NCBI GenBank assembly: GCA_965214475.1
Contig: OZ243953.1
Coordinates: forward strand, 3,100,001 to 3,164,000
DNA length: 64,000 nt
Origin: SIRX01 sp965214475
GTDB taxonomy: Bacteria > Actinomycetota > Rubrobacteria > Rubrobacterales > Rubrobacteraceae
Direction of reading: 5' to 3'
Numbering within the stretch: the stretch's first letter is position 1; each line of letters begins with the position of its first letter. This document shows, piece by piece, positions 1-9,563 of the stretch. The notes below the pieces were generated by a model. The model was given only the letters and a program-made list of their open reading frames with translations, did not search any database and was not told where the DNA came from. Both the position numbers and the translations under genes were made by a program.

Positions 1-490
1 TTCGATCAGCAAGATGTCGGACCGGAAGCGCACCCGTTTCCGGGCAGAGAAGATGGGCTTTATCTTCCAGTCGTACAACCTGATCCCGGTCCTCTCCGGC
101 ATCGAGAACGTGGAACTGCCGCTACTGGTCGCCGGCACGAAACAGAAGAAAGCTCGCAGGCTGGCCGAGAATGCGTTGGAGATGGTTGGGCTTGTAGATC
201 AGGCCAACAAGCGTCCGGCGGAGATGAGCGGCGGGCAGCAACAGCGGGTTACGGTGGCACGTTCGCTGGTGAACGCGCCGGCCATTGTGTGGGGTGACGA
301 GCCCACGGGTGCCCTCGACTCCGAGACCTCCAAAGAGATCATGGACCTCCTCGTAGAACTGAACGAGGAGCAGCAGCAGACCTTCGTGTTAGTCACCCAC
401 GATGCCACAGTGGCCCACCGCGGCCATCGCATCGTGCGGATGCGAGACGGACTCATAGAGAGTGACGAGCTCAACGGTAGAGAAGGCTAG
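1..490 (+). CDS. ABC transporter ATP-binding protein, MacB/LolD type (5' end outside window)
   Basis: ATPase subunit of an ABC exporter that partners an FtsX-type permease. The frame is already open at base 2, so the N-terminus with Walker A lies outside the window and the ATG at 14 is internal. Visible in order: Q-loop (GFIFQSYN), ABC signature MSGGQQQR, Walker B with catalytic Glu (WGDEPTGALDS) and the switch His in VTHD. About 162 residues are seen. The stop is 4 nt before the permease start at 495, so the two are co-transcribed. The substrate cannot be read from sequence; relatives export lipoproteins, macrolides or peptides. Confidence 0.93.
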   Translation, partial: SISKMSDRKRTRFRAEKMGFIFQSYNLIPVLSGIENVELPLLVAGTKQKKARRLAENALEMVGLVDQANKRPAEMSGGQQQRVTVARSLVNAPAIVWGDEPTGALDSETSKEIMDLLVELNEEQQQTFVLVTHDATVAHRGHRIVRMRDGLIESDELNGREG

Positions 491-494
491 AAGT

Positions 495-3491
495 ATGGAA
501 ACCCTCTTCGGCTTCCCTATAGAACAGGTCATGTGGACCCTTCTGGCGGTCTTCGGGTTGGGAGCCCTGATCTTGATTATCTCCTCGCTGCGTAACCGGG
601 TGGCGTTCAAGATGGCCGCCCGCAACATCCCGCGCCGCAAGACCCAATCGGCGCTCATCGTGGCCGGGCTGATGCTGGCGACGCTGTTGTTCTCGGCGTC
701 GTTTACCACGGGGGATACCCTGACCAACTCGATCCGGGGCCAGGCGCTGGAGCAGATCGGGGAGGCCGACGTGGTCGTCCAGAAAGAGACCCCGGATTCC
801 GGAAACCAGTTCGCCACAGGCCCCAGCACCCGCGCAACCTATTTCGACGAGAAGATAACCGGCGAGGTCCGAGACCGGCTGGCGAACGACGAGGAAATCG
901 CGGGCGTCGCTCCCCTGACCACCGAGACCGTACCGGTCCTTTCCTCCGGGAACGACCTCAGCGAACCGGCGGTGGAAGTGCTCGGCATAGACGGAAGTTC
1001 GAGGCAAGGCTTCGACCGCCTGACGACCGGGTCGGGAGGTACGCTCTCCGTAGACGACCTTGCAAAGAACGAGGTGCACGTCAGCACCAAGACCGCTGAA
1101 CAACTGGACGTTGAGTCCGACGACGGAGTGCAGGCTTTCCTCGGGCAGCGACCCACGGAACTCACGGTCGCCGGAGTCTACGAGAGCGGGGCGAACCCGG
1201 CGGCGGAGACCTCGCTGGTAATGCCTCTGAACCGGCTCCAAAACCTCACCGGTAATGAGGGCAAGGTGAACAATGTCATCATCACCCACGCCGGTCCCGC
1301 CGTAGAGGGCGGCGCCCACACAAAAGCTACGTTGAACAAACTGGAGCCAGTTCTGGCGGCCAATAGCCTGGAGGCCGACCCGATAAAGAGAGAAGCTCTG
1401 AAGGAGGCAGATCAAGCCGGGGAACAATTTTCCAGCATATTCTTACTCTTCGGACAGTTCTCGGTGGCTGCCGGGATACTACTTATATTCCTCATCTTCG
1501 TGATGCTCGCCGCCGAACGGAAGAGGGAGCTTGGCATAGCGCGCGGTGTTGGTATGCAGCGCGGACACCTCATAAGGATGTTCTCTTTCGAAGGCGCGTT
1601 ATACGCCCTCGTCGCGTCGGCGGTGGGTAGCGTGCTCGGCGTCGTGGTTGGGTGGGGTATGGTCCGCGTTATAAGCCAGGCCTTCGCCCAGTTCGACGAC
1701 TTTGGGCTGGACATCGTCTTCACCTTCAGCCTGGAGAACATGGTTATCGCCTTTACGCTAGGAATGGTGTTGACATTCCTGATCGTGGTGGTCTCCGCCT
1801 GGCGCGTGAGCCGGATGAACGTCGTCCGGGCTATCCGCGACATCCCGGAGCCTGACCGTAAGGGCCGTAGCGTGCGGGGCGTTATTCTGGCCGTCCTCGT
1901 CCCCGTCGTAGGTGCGCTGGCCGTTTGGCAAGGGGTAGAGGTAGAGCAAGCGGGGCTTTACTTATTCGGGGTCTCGCTTGTTATTATCGGGTTGGCGCTT
2001 CTGGCGCGCATCTTCCGCTTGCCGGATCGAGTCGCCTTTACGTTGGCGGGATTGGCCCTGATCGGGCTGTGGGTCTCTCCTTTCGACGTCGGAACGAGCG
2101 AGATGTCCGAGGGCATAGACCTGTTCTTTATCTCGGGGATTATGATCGTCATCGGGGGCGTCTGGGTAGTCATCTATAATTCGGACCTGCTGCTCGGGGC
2201 TATAGTAGCGCTTTTCGGCCGCATCCGGGGACTGCCGCCGGTGCTAAAGACGGCAGTATCCTACCCGATGCAGAGCCGGTTCCGCACCGGCATGATCCTG
2301 GCGCTCTTCTCCCTGGTCATCTTCTCCCTCATGACGATGAGCTTTATAAACAAGTCCATTGCCAGCATCTTCGATGACACGGATCAACTCACCGGCGGCT
2401 TCGAAGTGAGGGCCGACGCCGGTTACACCGCCCCGATCCCCGATATGCAAAACGCTCTCAAGAGCGCCAAGGGCGTAGACTACGGAAATATCGCCGCCGT
2501 CGGCACCCTCTCAGGAATCCCAACAGAGGCCAAACAGCGCGACACCGACCGGAAACAAAAAGACCTCTTCCTGCAGGGCGTAGACGAAGGATACACGAAC
2601 AATGTCGGCTATGGTTTCAAAGTCACTACGTCGGAGTACGGTTCGGCCGACGAGGTGTGGACGGCGCTCAGAGAGGAGCCGGACACGGTGGTGATCTCCG
2701 CTTTCCTCGCACCGACCAAGAGCGGTTTCGCCTTCGGCGGGCCGGAGCCGCCCATAGAGCTTTCGGGCTTCTACCAGGAAGACGCGACGCTGCCGGACGA
2801 CCTGTACATCCGGGCCGAAGACCCGAACACCGGCGAAGTGCGGGACCTGCGCGTGATCGGGGTCGTCGAAGACACGGCTTTCTACGTCGGAGACGTAATG
2901 ACCTCCCAGAAGACGCTCGAAGGGTTGGCTGGCGTCCCGGTGCCGCCGCAGAGTTACATGTTCGACCTGTCCGGTGGCATGGAGGCGGCAGCCGTGTCCC
3001 GTAACCTCGAAGAGAGTTTTGCCCAAAACGGCCTGCAGACCTCTGTCTTGCAAGAGGAGATAGACGACAATGCCGCGGCCAACACCATCTTCAATGATTT
3101 GCTCACGGGCTTTATGGCGCTGGGGCTTCTGGTCGGGATCGCGGCCCTGGGCGTTATCGCCGCCCGCTCGGTCGTCGAGCGGCGGCAGCAGATCGGGATG
3201 CTCCGCGCTCTGGGCTTCCAGAAGGGTCAGGTGCAGCTCGCGTTCCTCTTGGAATCCTCGTTCATCGCCCTGCTGGGCATCGGGCTCGGGGTCGGTCTGG
3301 GCGCGGCGCTCTCCAACGAGGTCATAAGCGGCCTGACCGAAGACCTCGCGGGCGCTACTTATCAGGTCCCCTGGACGGCGATGGCGCTCGTCGTGGCGCT
3401 CACCTACGTCGCCTCACTCCTGACCACCTACCTTCCCGCCCGGCAAGCTTCGAAGGTCTATCCGGCGGAGGCGCTGCGCTACGAGGAGTAA
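495..3491 (+). CDS. FtsX-like ABC transporter permease
   Basis: Membrane subunit of the exporter whose ATPase precedes it. I chose the ATG at 495 (METLFGFP) because AGAAGG lies 9 nt upstream; an in-frame start at 462 would overlap the ATPase and has no such site. The 998-aa protein has two N-terminal membrane helices, a large extracytoplasmic domain (about residues 70-310), a first FtsX helix bundle (about 315-440) ending in a VSRMNVVRAIRDIPE stretch, further helices, a second extracytoplasmic domain, and a C-terminal FtsX bundle ending LPARQASKVYPAEALRYEE. This double-FtsX layout is typical of long Actinobacterial permeases that need no second permease. Substrate unknown. Confidence 0.92.
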   Translation: METLFGFPIEQVMWTLLAVFGLGALILIISSLRNRVAFKMAARNIPRRKTQSALIVAGLMLATLLFSASFTTGDTLTNSIRGQALEQIGEADVVVQKETPDSGNQFATGPSTRATYFDEKITGEVRDRLANDEEIAGVAPLTTETVPVLSSGNDLSEPAVEVLGIDGSSRQGFDRLTTGSGGTLSVDDLAKNEVHVSTKTAEQLDVESDDGVQAFLGQRPTELTVAGVYESGANPAAETSLVMPLNRLQNLTGNEGKVNNVIITHAGPAVEGGAHTKATLNKLEPVLAANSLEADPIKREALKEADQAGEQFSSIFLLFGQFSVAAGILLIFLIFVMLAAERKRELGIARGVGMQRGHLIRMFSFEGALYALVASAVGSVLGVVVGWGMVRVISQAFAQFDDFGLDIVFTFSLENMVIAFTLGMVLTFLIVVVSAWRVSRMNVVRAIRDIPEPDRKGRSVRGVILAVLVPVVGALAVWQGVEVEQAGLYLFGVSLVIIGLALLARIFRLPDRVAFTLAGLALIGLWVSPFDVGTSEMSEGIDLFFISGIMIVIGGVWVVIYNSDLLLGAIVALFGRIRGLPPVLKTAVSYPMQSRFRTGMILALFSLVIFSLMTMSFINKSIASIFDDTDQLTGGFEVRADAGYTAPIPDMQNALKSAKGVDYGNIAAVGTLSGIPTEAKQRDTDRKQKDLFLQGVDEGYTNNVGYGFKVTTSEYGSADEVWTALREEPDTVVISAFLAPTKSGFAFGGPEPPIELSGFYQEDATLPDDLYIRAEDPNTGEVRDLRVIGVVEDTAFYVGDVMTSQKTLEGLAGVPVPPQSYMFDLSGGMEAAAVSRNLEESFAQNGLQTSVLQEEIDDNAAANTIFNDLLTGFMALGLLVGIAALGVIAARSVVERRQQIGMLRALGFQKGQVQLAFLLESSFIALLGIGLGVGLGAALSNEVISGLTEDLAGATYQVPWTAMALVVALTYVASLLTTYLPARQASKVYPAEALRYEE

Positions 3492-3502
3492 CTTCAAATG
3501 GC

Positions 3503-4126
3503 ATGGGGGTGGTTCTGAGAACATACGAAGACTACGAGCAGAGCCGGGGGGATCTGAGCGGTATGTTCTCGGCCCTCGCCGATGCCTTCACCCTCGATTG
3601 GGTGCTCTATCCGGGTTTATATGTCCACCTGACTCCCTCTTTTATCTTTTCTACTGTTGTATACGTAGATACCGACAAGCGGGCTAACAAGTTCTTTGCT
3701 GACCGTTCTGGAATAGAGACGCTCGTGAACAAACGCAAGCAGTACGAGGAACATCCCGAGACCACCTTTCATCACGCCGATTACACCACCGATTTGAACG
3801 AGCCGGAAGAAAGCTTTGATCTGCTGATCTTACTCTATGCCGGTTTTGTCTCTGATGCTTGCAAGCGGTACCTGCGCCTGAGTGGATTTTTATTGGCCAA
3901 CAATAGTCACGGGGACGCCAGCATGGCCTCGATCGATCCCGACTACGAGTTCGTTGCCGCCATCAAGCACCGTAAAGACCGCTACCGGCTCGTCTACAAA
4001 GATCTTGAGACGTATTTCGTGCCGAAGAGAAACATCGAGGTGACACCAGAGTTGCTCAGGTCAACCGAAAGAGGTATCGGATACACAAAATCCGCCAGCG
4101 CGTACGTCTTCCGGCGGCGCGTATAA
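3503..4126 (+). CDS. class I methyltransferase-like hypothetical protein
   Basis: A 207-aa soluble protein 11 nt downstream of the permease. It carries Rossmann-like elements: a beta strand with acidic end (VVYVDTDKRANKFF) and a later FDLLILLYAGFV...YLRLSGFLLANNSHGD pattern, like the post-IV motif of SAM-dependent methyltransferases. The glycine-rich motif I (GxGxG) is not clear, so SAM binding is uncertain. The C-terminus repeats aromatic/basic residues (YVFRRR). No strong Shine-Dalgarno site precedes the ATG; translation may be coupled to the permease through GAGGAG at its end. Function not assigned. Confidence 0.6.
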   Translation: MGVVLRTYEDYEQSRGDLSGMFSALADAFTLDWVLYPGLYVHLTPSFIFSTVVYVDTDKRANKFFADRSGIETLVNKRKQYEEHPETTFHHADYTTDLNEPEESFDLLILLYAGFVSDACKRYLRLSGFLLANNSHGDASMASIDPDYEFVAAIKHRKDRYRLVYKDLETYFVPKRNIEVTPELLRSTERGIGYTKSASAYVFRRRV

Positions 4127-4294
4127 GCTCACAGACCACCTGCAGAATACACATTCACCCGTCGTAACGACCATAGGAAATTACCTATCTATTCTGATCT
4201 CTAGCCCCGAATCTTCGGATGACGTAGGATTCACGGTCAGTAGGACTCGCGTTAGTGGGGGCGGGTACCGGAACCAGGGAGATAGGAGTTTGAT

Positions 4295-5710
4295 TTGGGT
4301 GCTATAGAAGCTCTGGTCGGGGGGGTCAACGACGTACTCTGGACCTACCTTCTGATCGTGATGCTGATCGGGGCGGGCCTGTACTTTACGATCCGTTCGG
4401 ACTTCGTCCAGTTCCGGCTTTTCGGAGAGATGTTCCGCGTTATTACGGACTTGAGCCGCGGCCCAAGTGGTCAGGGTATCTCTTCGTTCGGCGCTTTCTG
4501 TATCGGCGCGGCCTCCAGGATCGGAACGGGGAATCTCGCCGGCGTTGCGCTCGCTATAGCCGTGGGTGGTCCCGGCGCGGTGTTCTGGATGTGGGTGATA
4601 GCGCTTTTGGGTGCGGCCTCGGCGTTTGTAGAGAGTACGCTGGCCCAGATCTATAAGGTCCCCGATGGACAGCAATTCCGTGGAGGCCCCGCCTATTACA
4701 TGGAGAAAGCCTTGGGACAACGCTGGATGGGCATACTCTTTGCCATCCTCATAACCTTTACCTTTGGCCTGGTCTTTAGCTCGGTTCAGGCGAACACGAT
4801 CTCCTTGGCCGTCGAGTCGGCTTACGGCGTGCCTCGCGTAGTTCTGGCTATCCTGCTGACCGTCTTTACGGCGCTGGTTATCTTCGGCGGCGTGCAGCGC
4901 ATTTCTAAGGTTGCCCAGGTGCTGGTTCCCGTTATGGCGGTCGTCTACGTGGTTATGGCGCTCTACATAATGATCATAAACTTCACCCAAATACCGGCCG
5001 TTTTCTGGCTCATCATCTCTGACGCCTTCGGGCTTCGCGAGGCCATCGGCGGCGGTGTCGCGGCAGCTTTGAGGCAGGGTGTCAGCCGTGGACTCTTCTC
5101 GAACGAAGCGGGGATGGGAAGCGCCCCGAATGCCGCAGCCACGGCTTCGGTCTCTCACCCTGTCAAGCAGGGGCTCGTCCAGACGCTCGGCGTCTTTACC
5201 GACACGCTGCTCGTCGCGACCTCTACGGCGTTTATCATCCTGTTTTCCGGCCTCTACGATACGGAAGAAGCCTCCGGCATTACGCTCACCCAAGATGCTT
5301 TGGGGACCCAGATCGGGGGTTGGGCGCCGAGCTTTATCGCGGTCGCGATCCTGATGTTCGCTTTCAGCTCGATTATCGGTAACTACTACTATGGCGAGAC
5401 TAACATCGAGTTCATAACCGGTGACGCACGTTGGGTCTTCTACTATCGCATAGCGGTACTCGGGCTCGTCTTTTTCGGCTCTGTGGCGGCGTTGGAATTA
5501 GTCTGGGCGCTCGCCGACATGTTCATGGGTTCGATGGCGATAGTCAACCTCATCGCGATAGTACTCCTCGGAAGGATAGCTTTCGCTGCCCTCGGCGATT
5601 ACCTGCGACAACGCCGGGCGGGAGAAGACCCCACATTTCACGTAGACAACATCCAGGGGCTGAGGAACGTGGAATGCTGGGGCGAGTCCAGTCGGCCTAA
5701 AGTACGTTAG
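4295..5710 (+). CDS. sodium:alanine symporter family protein (AGCS)
   Basis: Sodium- or proton-coupled uptake of alanine/glycine at the cytoplasmic membrane. The 471-aa length and the conserved family blocks fit: GTGNLAGVALAI and GGPGAVFWMW near residues 70-95, GGPAYYMEKALG, and NEAGMGSAPNAAATA in the middle. About eleven hydrophobic helices are visible. The start is TTG at 4295, six nucleotides after AGGAG at 4284-4288; the reading frame starts MGAIEALVGG. It stands alone: 168 nt of apparently empty sequence upstream and a gene remnant downstream on the other strand. Confidence 0.92.
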   Translation: MGAIEALVGGVNDVLWTYLLIVMLIGAGLYFTIRSDFVQFRLFGEMFRVITDLSRGPSGQGISSFGAFCIGAASRIGTGNLAGVALAIAVGGPGAVFWMWVIALLGAASAFVESTLAQIYKVPDGQQFRGGPAYYMEKALGQRWMGILFAILITFTFGLVFSSVQANTISLAVESAYGVPRVVLAILLTVFTALVIFGGVQRISKVAQVLVPVMAVVYVVMALYIMIINFTQIPAVFWLIISDAFGLREAIGGGVAAALRQGVSRGLFSNEAGMGSAPNAAATASVSHPVKQGLVQTLGVFTDTLLVATSTAFIILFSGLYDTEEASGITLTQDALGTQIGGWAPSFIAVAILMFAFSSIIGNYYYGETNIEFITGDARWVFYYRIAVLGLVFFGSVAALELVWALADMFMGSMAIVNLIAIVLLGRIAFAALGDYLRQRRAGEDPTFHVDNIQGLRNVECWGESSRPKVR

Positions 5711-5800
5711 ACGCTGGAACACGCCCCCGGCTTCTAGCCAGTAGAGTATCTGCGCTACGAGGAGCAGGTACTCTGCGCCAAATAATCGACGGTCTTCGCC

Positions 5801-5880
5801 GGACTCGTCTAACACGGTGACGACGACTTTTCCTGTGGCGAGGCCTTCTTCCAGATACCGGATGGCCTCGGGGGTCTCGC
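5801..5880 (-). pseudogene. remnant of a zinc-binding alcohol dehydrogenase/quinone oxidoreductase C-terminus
   Basis: Read on the minus strand directly after the stop of the Yip1 gene, this stretch encodes a C-terminal signature of the MDR dehydrogenase superfamily: roughly SETPEAIRYLEEG followed by LATGKVVVTV, the usual last block of NAD(P)H:quinone oxidoreductases. No start codon, no N-terminal domain and no upstream coding frame exist, because the Yip1 gene sits where the rest should be. I read it as the scar of a deleted gene. The match is short, so a chance resemblance cannot be excluded. Confidence 0.4.
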
Positions 5881-6555
5881 TTACTGTGGGGCGAAGAACA
5901 GGGCGGCACCGACTACCACGATAAGGAACAACGCTACCAGTAGTGCCACCGCCGCGGGGATCAGGACCACGAGCGCAGCCTTGCCGGTCGTCGTCTCGTG
6001 AACTTCCCGGATACCGACGATAGACAGGGCTATGGACGCTACGAAGGCCACCAGCGGTCCTAGTACCGGGACCCAGCTTGCGAGCTGCGCAACGCTTGTG
6101 TAAGAAACTACCCGGAACGTGGCCTCAAAACCGGTATCTGCGGGCTTGATCATCAGGGCGACCAGCAAGTGTAGAACCCCGGCGCAGGCAAGCAACGCTA
6201 TAGCAGAGATGATCGGCGTGAAGAACATAGAGGCTACAAAGGCCCCGATTGCCCCCCCGACGCCACCGTCTCCTATGCCCACGGTGGCATACAGTATCCC
6301 TAGAAAACCGCCGATTGCCGCCGAGATCACAGCGCAGACTATGGCGAAGATCAGGGGGTTCACAAAGTCTCCCCGCCGCGCTATGCCTCGAAAAAAGCCG
6401 ACCGGCTGGGTAACCAGATCCCTGACCGTGCCCACGAAACTCTGTACAGGATCGGTGTAGGTAAACTCCGCTGTTGTGGAGCCGGTGGATACCCCACCTG
6501 GGCCTTCACCGGGATCGTCTCCTGCCACGCCATAGTTCTGTTGATCCGTTCGCAT
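5881..6555 (-). CDS. Yip1-family membrane protein
   Basis: A 224-aa integral membrane protein. The start is the ATG at 6555 (MRTDQQNYG), with GAGAAGGAG just upstream; an earlier in-frame codon at 6678 has no such site. The N-terminal 40 residues are Gly/Ser/Thr-rich and soluble, followed by TDPVQSFVGTVRDLVTQPVGFFRGI, the typical membrane-proximal entry of bacterial Yip1-domain proteins, and five hydrophobic segments. Another member of this family is encoded at 32295-32828. Bacterial Yip1 proteins have no settled function; this one shows no catalytic motif. Confidence 0.75.
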   Translation of the reverse strand: MRTDQQNYGVAGDDPGEGPGGVSTGSTTAEFTYTDPVQSFVGTVRDLVTQPVGFFRGIARRGDFVNPLIFAIVCAVISAAIGGFLGILYATVGIGDGGVGGAIGAFVASMFFTPIISAIALLACAGVLHLLVALMIKPADTGFEATFRVVSYTSVAQLASWVPVLGPLVAFVASIALSIVGIREVHETTTGKAALVVLIPAAVALLVALFLIVVVGAALFFAPQ

Positions 6556-6802
6556 CACTAACTCCTTCTCTACGTTCTCTAGCCTACGAAGTGAGCTTAT
6601 TGTGCGGCGCGTGCTTTGCCATCGGTCCGGGGGAGTAATTCGGGTGGTTCCCCGGAACCAACTGCGTTTACTCCGCAAACAAAATTCCTACGTTCGTAGC
6701 GCCGCCTACCCTCAGTGAAGTTCTCTCCCTTGTAGTTGATGACGTGTCCGGCTCTGAGCATCCTGTGCTCCGGTTTAAGGAACCCGAAGCCCATCAGGTG
6801 TA

Positions 6803-7243
6803 TCAGGAGTCGGCGGAGGTCCGGGGCCAGGTCCAGGCAACGTAGGTGATCGTGAGAAGCAGGACGATCTCGACGAGACTATCGGCCAGGAAGTAGATCC
6901 ACTCCTCTCCAACCATCGAGAGCCCGATCGTGGCGAGGTAGACAACGCTCGCAGCCATGTTCATGGTCCGATTGCGTGGCGGCCGGATGATCAGGGAGAG
7001 AACGACCATAACGCTGGGTACCACAACGTAGAGAGTTATCAGGAGAAGAAACATCTGGCTCACGTCGAAGATGTACACTTTGCCCGCCAGCGCGTTCTCG
7101 AGCACATCAGCCCTGAAGAATCCGAAGAGATCCACGTAGGCAAAGACGAGCATGGTCGAGATCCACAAGCCGGACAGTTTGATTCGTACGTCGATCGACT
7201 GATCTTCACCCTCGAGTCGAGCAGGCACACTGTTTCTTTGCAT
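6803..7243 (-). CDS. DUF6326-like small membrane protein
   Basis: A 146-aa protein with four predicted membrane helices (first about residues 25-45, last near the C-terminus, ending YVAWTWP). The pattern LWISTMLVFAYVDLFGFF, then a central loop, then NMAASVVYLATIGLS resembles the DUF6326 family, whose function is unknown. I place the start at the ATG at 7243 because AAGGAG ends five nucleotides upstream; the GTG at 7249 would overlap that ribosome-binding site. It is divergent from the histidine kinase gene at 7405, with 161 nt between them. Confidence 0.7.
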   Translation of the reverse strand: MQRNSVPARLEGEDQSIDVRIKLSGLWISTMLVFAYVDLFGFFRADVLENALAGKVYIFDVSQMFLLLITLYVVVPSVMVVLSLIIRPPRNRTMNMAASVVYLATIGLSMVGEEWIYFLADSLVEIVLLLTITYVAWTWPRTSADS

Positions 7244-7404
7244 ATCCACTCCTTTCTATTTGCCGGAATCAGTTCACGCTCTCTACAAAGTACATTTCTC
7301 TGGTATCCGAAATATCGGCCTTGAGACCTAATTGTTCTGCGCCGCTGGACGGATGCGTTACGGTGAGCTTGGGACTAAACTTGCAGGACTATGGAAGGTT
7401 ATTC

Positions 7405-8910
7405 GTGAAAACCAGCATATTCTCGCTGCGGCGGCTGCGCTGGAAGCTGACGCTGACTTACACGTTGGTCGTCGTTGTAACGCTGCTCGTCATAGAGCTT
7501 TTTGCGGCCAGCCTCGCGACGGCCTTTCTCAGCTCGGATCTGCTGCCGAGTCTGGTCGTACAGCAATCCAAGGACTTCGTGGCGGAGCAACTCGAACCGT
7601 CTCTCGACCAGACACCCCCGGATACCGAGGGCTTACGCAGGGAGGTAGATTCGCTTTTTGATCTGGAGAATTCTGATACGCAGGGAAATAGGGGCAACTC
7701 GCCGGCGGACAGCAACTCTGTGGATGTCAACCTTGACCCTGGTCAAGGAACCATGCTCGTGGTGGATGCAGAGCGGAAGTTGCTCGTCGCGTCGCCTCAG
7801 ATAGAAGGCTTTACCGAAGGAGAACGTTTCGAGGCCGGTCGTTTCGATGGACTTCCTCCGATCCTGGATGCGGCCCTGGATGGCGAGCAAGACTCAGGAA
7901 AGCTCTCCGAACGCCTGCCGGACGGGCAGCTTTTTATGGCTGCGCCGCTCGAAGACGAAGACGGGCAGGTGATCGGGGCGGTCGTATCCACCTTCAAGAT
8001 GCCGAATCCCGCCGCCCCCGTACTCATCACAGTCGGGGTGATCGCCTTGCTGTTGCTGATCCCAGCAGCTTTACTCGGGGCGATCTTCGGCTTCTTGACC
8101 GCTTGGGGCATGACCCGGCGCATCGGACGGCTCGCCTACGCGGCGGACGCCTGGAGCCGGGGAGACTTCTCGGTAACAACTAAGGACCGTTCTAAGGACG
8201 AACTCGGCCAACTGAGCCGGGAACTGAACGACATGGCCGCAGACCTCGAAAACCTGCTCCAGACCCGTGGAGAACTGGCGACTCTGGAAGCCCGCAACCG
8301 CTTCGCCCGGGACCTGCACGACTCCGTCAAACAGCAAGTTTTCGCAACCTCCATGCAGATCGCCACCGCCAAGGCTCTGGTCCAACAAAAGCCGGACGAC
8401 GCCGAAGCCCACCTTACCCAGGCCCACGAGCTGGTCCGGCAGGCCCAGAAGGAGCTGAACGTCCTGATCCACGAGATGCGTCCTGCGGCGCTGGAGGACA
8501 AGGGACTCGCCAAAGCGTTGCGTGAGTACGCCGTTAAGTGGTCGGAGGGAAGTGAGATCCCCTCCGAAGTCCACATCCGGGGTGAGCGAGAAATACCGCT
8601 GGAAACCGAACAAACTATTTTCCGCGTTGCCCAAGAAGCCCTGGCAAACGTCGCCAAACACAGCGGGGCGCAGAGTGTGGAGCTAGACTTGTTCTACACT
8701 CCAGAAGACCTTACTCTCAGCATCACCGACGACGGCCACGGCTTCGATCCCACTCAGAACCCTGGCGAAGGCTTCGGGCTCCAGAGCATGCAGGAGCGCT
8801 CCGTCCGGCGCGGGGGAGACCTCAATGTAGAGAGCACCCCTGGTAAAGGAACCCGTATCACCTGCGTCGTGCCGCTCGACGGCACGCCCCCTGAGAAAGG
8901 TAAAAAATAA
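7405..8910 (+). CDS. sensor histidine kinase, NarL/LiaS type (HisKA_3)
   Basis: Membrane sensor of a two-component system. Start GTG at 7405 (VKTSIFSLRRLRWKL), seven nucleotides after GGAAGG; an upstream TTG at 7321 lacks a site. Domains in order: first helix (about residues 13-40), extracytoplasmic sensor of about 170 residues, second helix (about 195-225), HAMP linker, HisKA_3 dimerisation domain with phospho-acceptor His305 in RDLHDSVKQQ, and a HATPase_c domain with N box (EALANVAKHS), G1 (DDGHGFD) and G2 (GEGFGLQSM). The stop overlaps the response regulator start by one base (TAATG), so the two are translationally coupled. Signal unknown. Confidence 0.93.
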   Translation: MKTSIFSLRRLRWKLTLTYTLVVVVTLLVIELFAASLATAFLSSDLLPSLVVQQSKDFVAEQLEPSLDQTPPDTEGLRREVDSLFDLENSDTQGNRGNSPADSNSVDVNLDPGQGTMLVVDAERKLLVASPQIEGFTEGERFEAGRFDGLPPILDAALDGEQDSGKLSERLPDGQLFMAAPLEDEDGQVIGAVVSTFKMPNPAAPVLITVGVIALLLLIPAALLGAIFGFLTAWGMTRRIGRLAYAADAWSRGDFSVTTKDRSKDELGQLSRELNDMAADLENLLQTRGELATLEARNRFARDLHDSVKQQVFATSMQIATAKALVQQKPDDAEAHLTQAHELVRQAQKELNVLIHEMRPAALEDKGLAKALREYAVKWSEGSEIPSEVHIRGEREIPLETEQTIFRVAQEALANVAKHSGAQSVELDLFYTPEDLTLSITDDGHGFDPTQNPGEGFGLQSMQERSVRRGGDLNVESTPGKGTRITCVVPLDGTPPEKGKK

Positions 8911-9563
8911 TGGCCGAGCAAATAACCGTACTCCTCGTAGACGACCACGCTCTCGTCCGCCAGGGTGTGCGGGCGTTTCTGGAAACCCAACCCGACATTT
9001 CCGTGATAGCCGAGGCAGATGGCGGGAAAGAAGCCGTCCGGTGCGCCGCCGAGTACGCCCCCGACGTCGCCCTCATGGACCTCATAATGCCTGGCATGGA
9101 CGGCGTTGAGGCCACCCGTCGCCTTACGGCAAGTTCCCCGCGCACAAACGTCGTCATGCTTACCTCCTACCACGACGACGAGCATGTCTTTCCGGCCATC
9201 CGGGCCGGTGCGCTTTCCTACGTCCTCAAAGAGATCGGGCCGGACGAACTTGCCGACGCCGTCCGTAAAGCCGCCGTCGGAGAAGCGGTGCTACACCCGC
9301 GCGTCGCAGCCCGCGTGGTCCGGGAACTGCACGGCGCCCGCCGGGATGCGCCGAATGCCTTTCACGAACTGTCCGACCGCGAGATGGAGGTGCTCAAGCT
9401 CATCGCCGATGGCTGCAACAACGCCGAGATCGCCGGCAAGCTCTACCTGAGCGAGAAGACCATCAAGAGCCATGTCTCGAACATCCTGGGCAAACTACAC
9501 CTCGCCGACCGGACCCAGGCCGCCGTCTACGCCTGGCGCGAAGGCGTTGTCAGGCGGGATTGA
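8910..9563 (+). CDS. response regulator, NarL/FixJ (LuxR HTH) family
   Basis: Cognate transcription factor of the preceding kinase. The 217-aa protein has a receiver domain with acidic pocket DD11-12, phospho-acceptor Asp57 (ALMDLIMPG), the switch Thr/Ser in MLTSYHDDE and Lys in YVLKEIG, then a LuxR-type helix-turn-helix (LSDREMEVLKLIADG...YLSEKTIKSHVSNILGKL). A one-base overlap with the kinase and a four-base overlap with the following HipA-like gene (start TTG 9560, stop 9563) put at least four genes in one transcript. Confidence 0.95.
   Translation: MAEQITVLLVDDHALVRQGVRAFLETQPDISVIAEADGGKEAVRCAAEYAPDVALMDLIMPGMDGVEATRRLTASSPRTNVVMLTSYHDDEHVFPAIRAGALSYVLKEIGPDELADAVRKAAVGEAVLHPRVAARVVRELHGARRDAPNAFHELSDREMEVLKLIADGCNNAEIAGKLYLSEKTIKSHVSNILGKLHLADRTQAAVYAWREGVVRRD

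Noticed and set aside
4181..5293. 370-codon open frame on the minus strand
   Set aside because: Antisense to the AGCS transporter; composition is low-complexity Arg/Asp/His and it matches no family. It is a GC-codon shadow.
6597..6794. 65-codon minus-strand frame between Yip1 and DUF6326-like genes
   Set aside because: No ribosome-binding site, no domain, no -10; kept out although the gap could hold a small gene.
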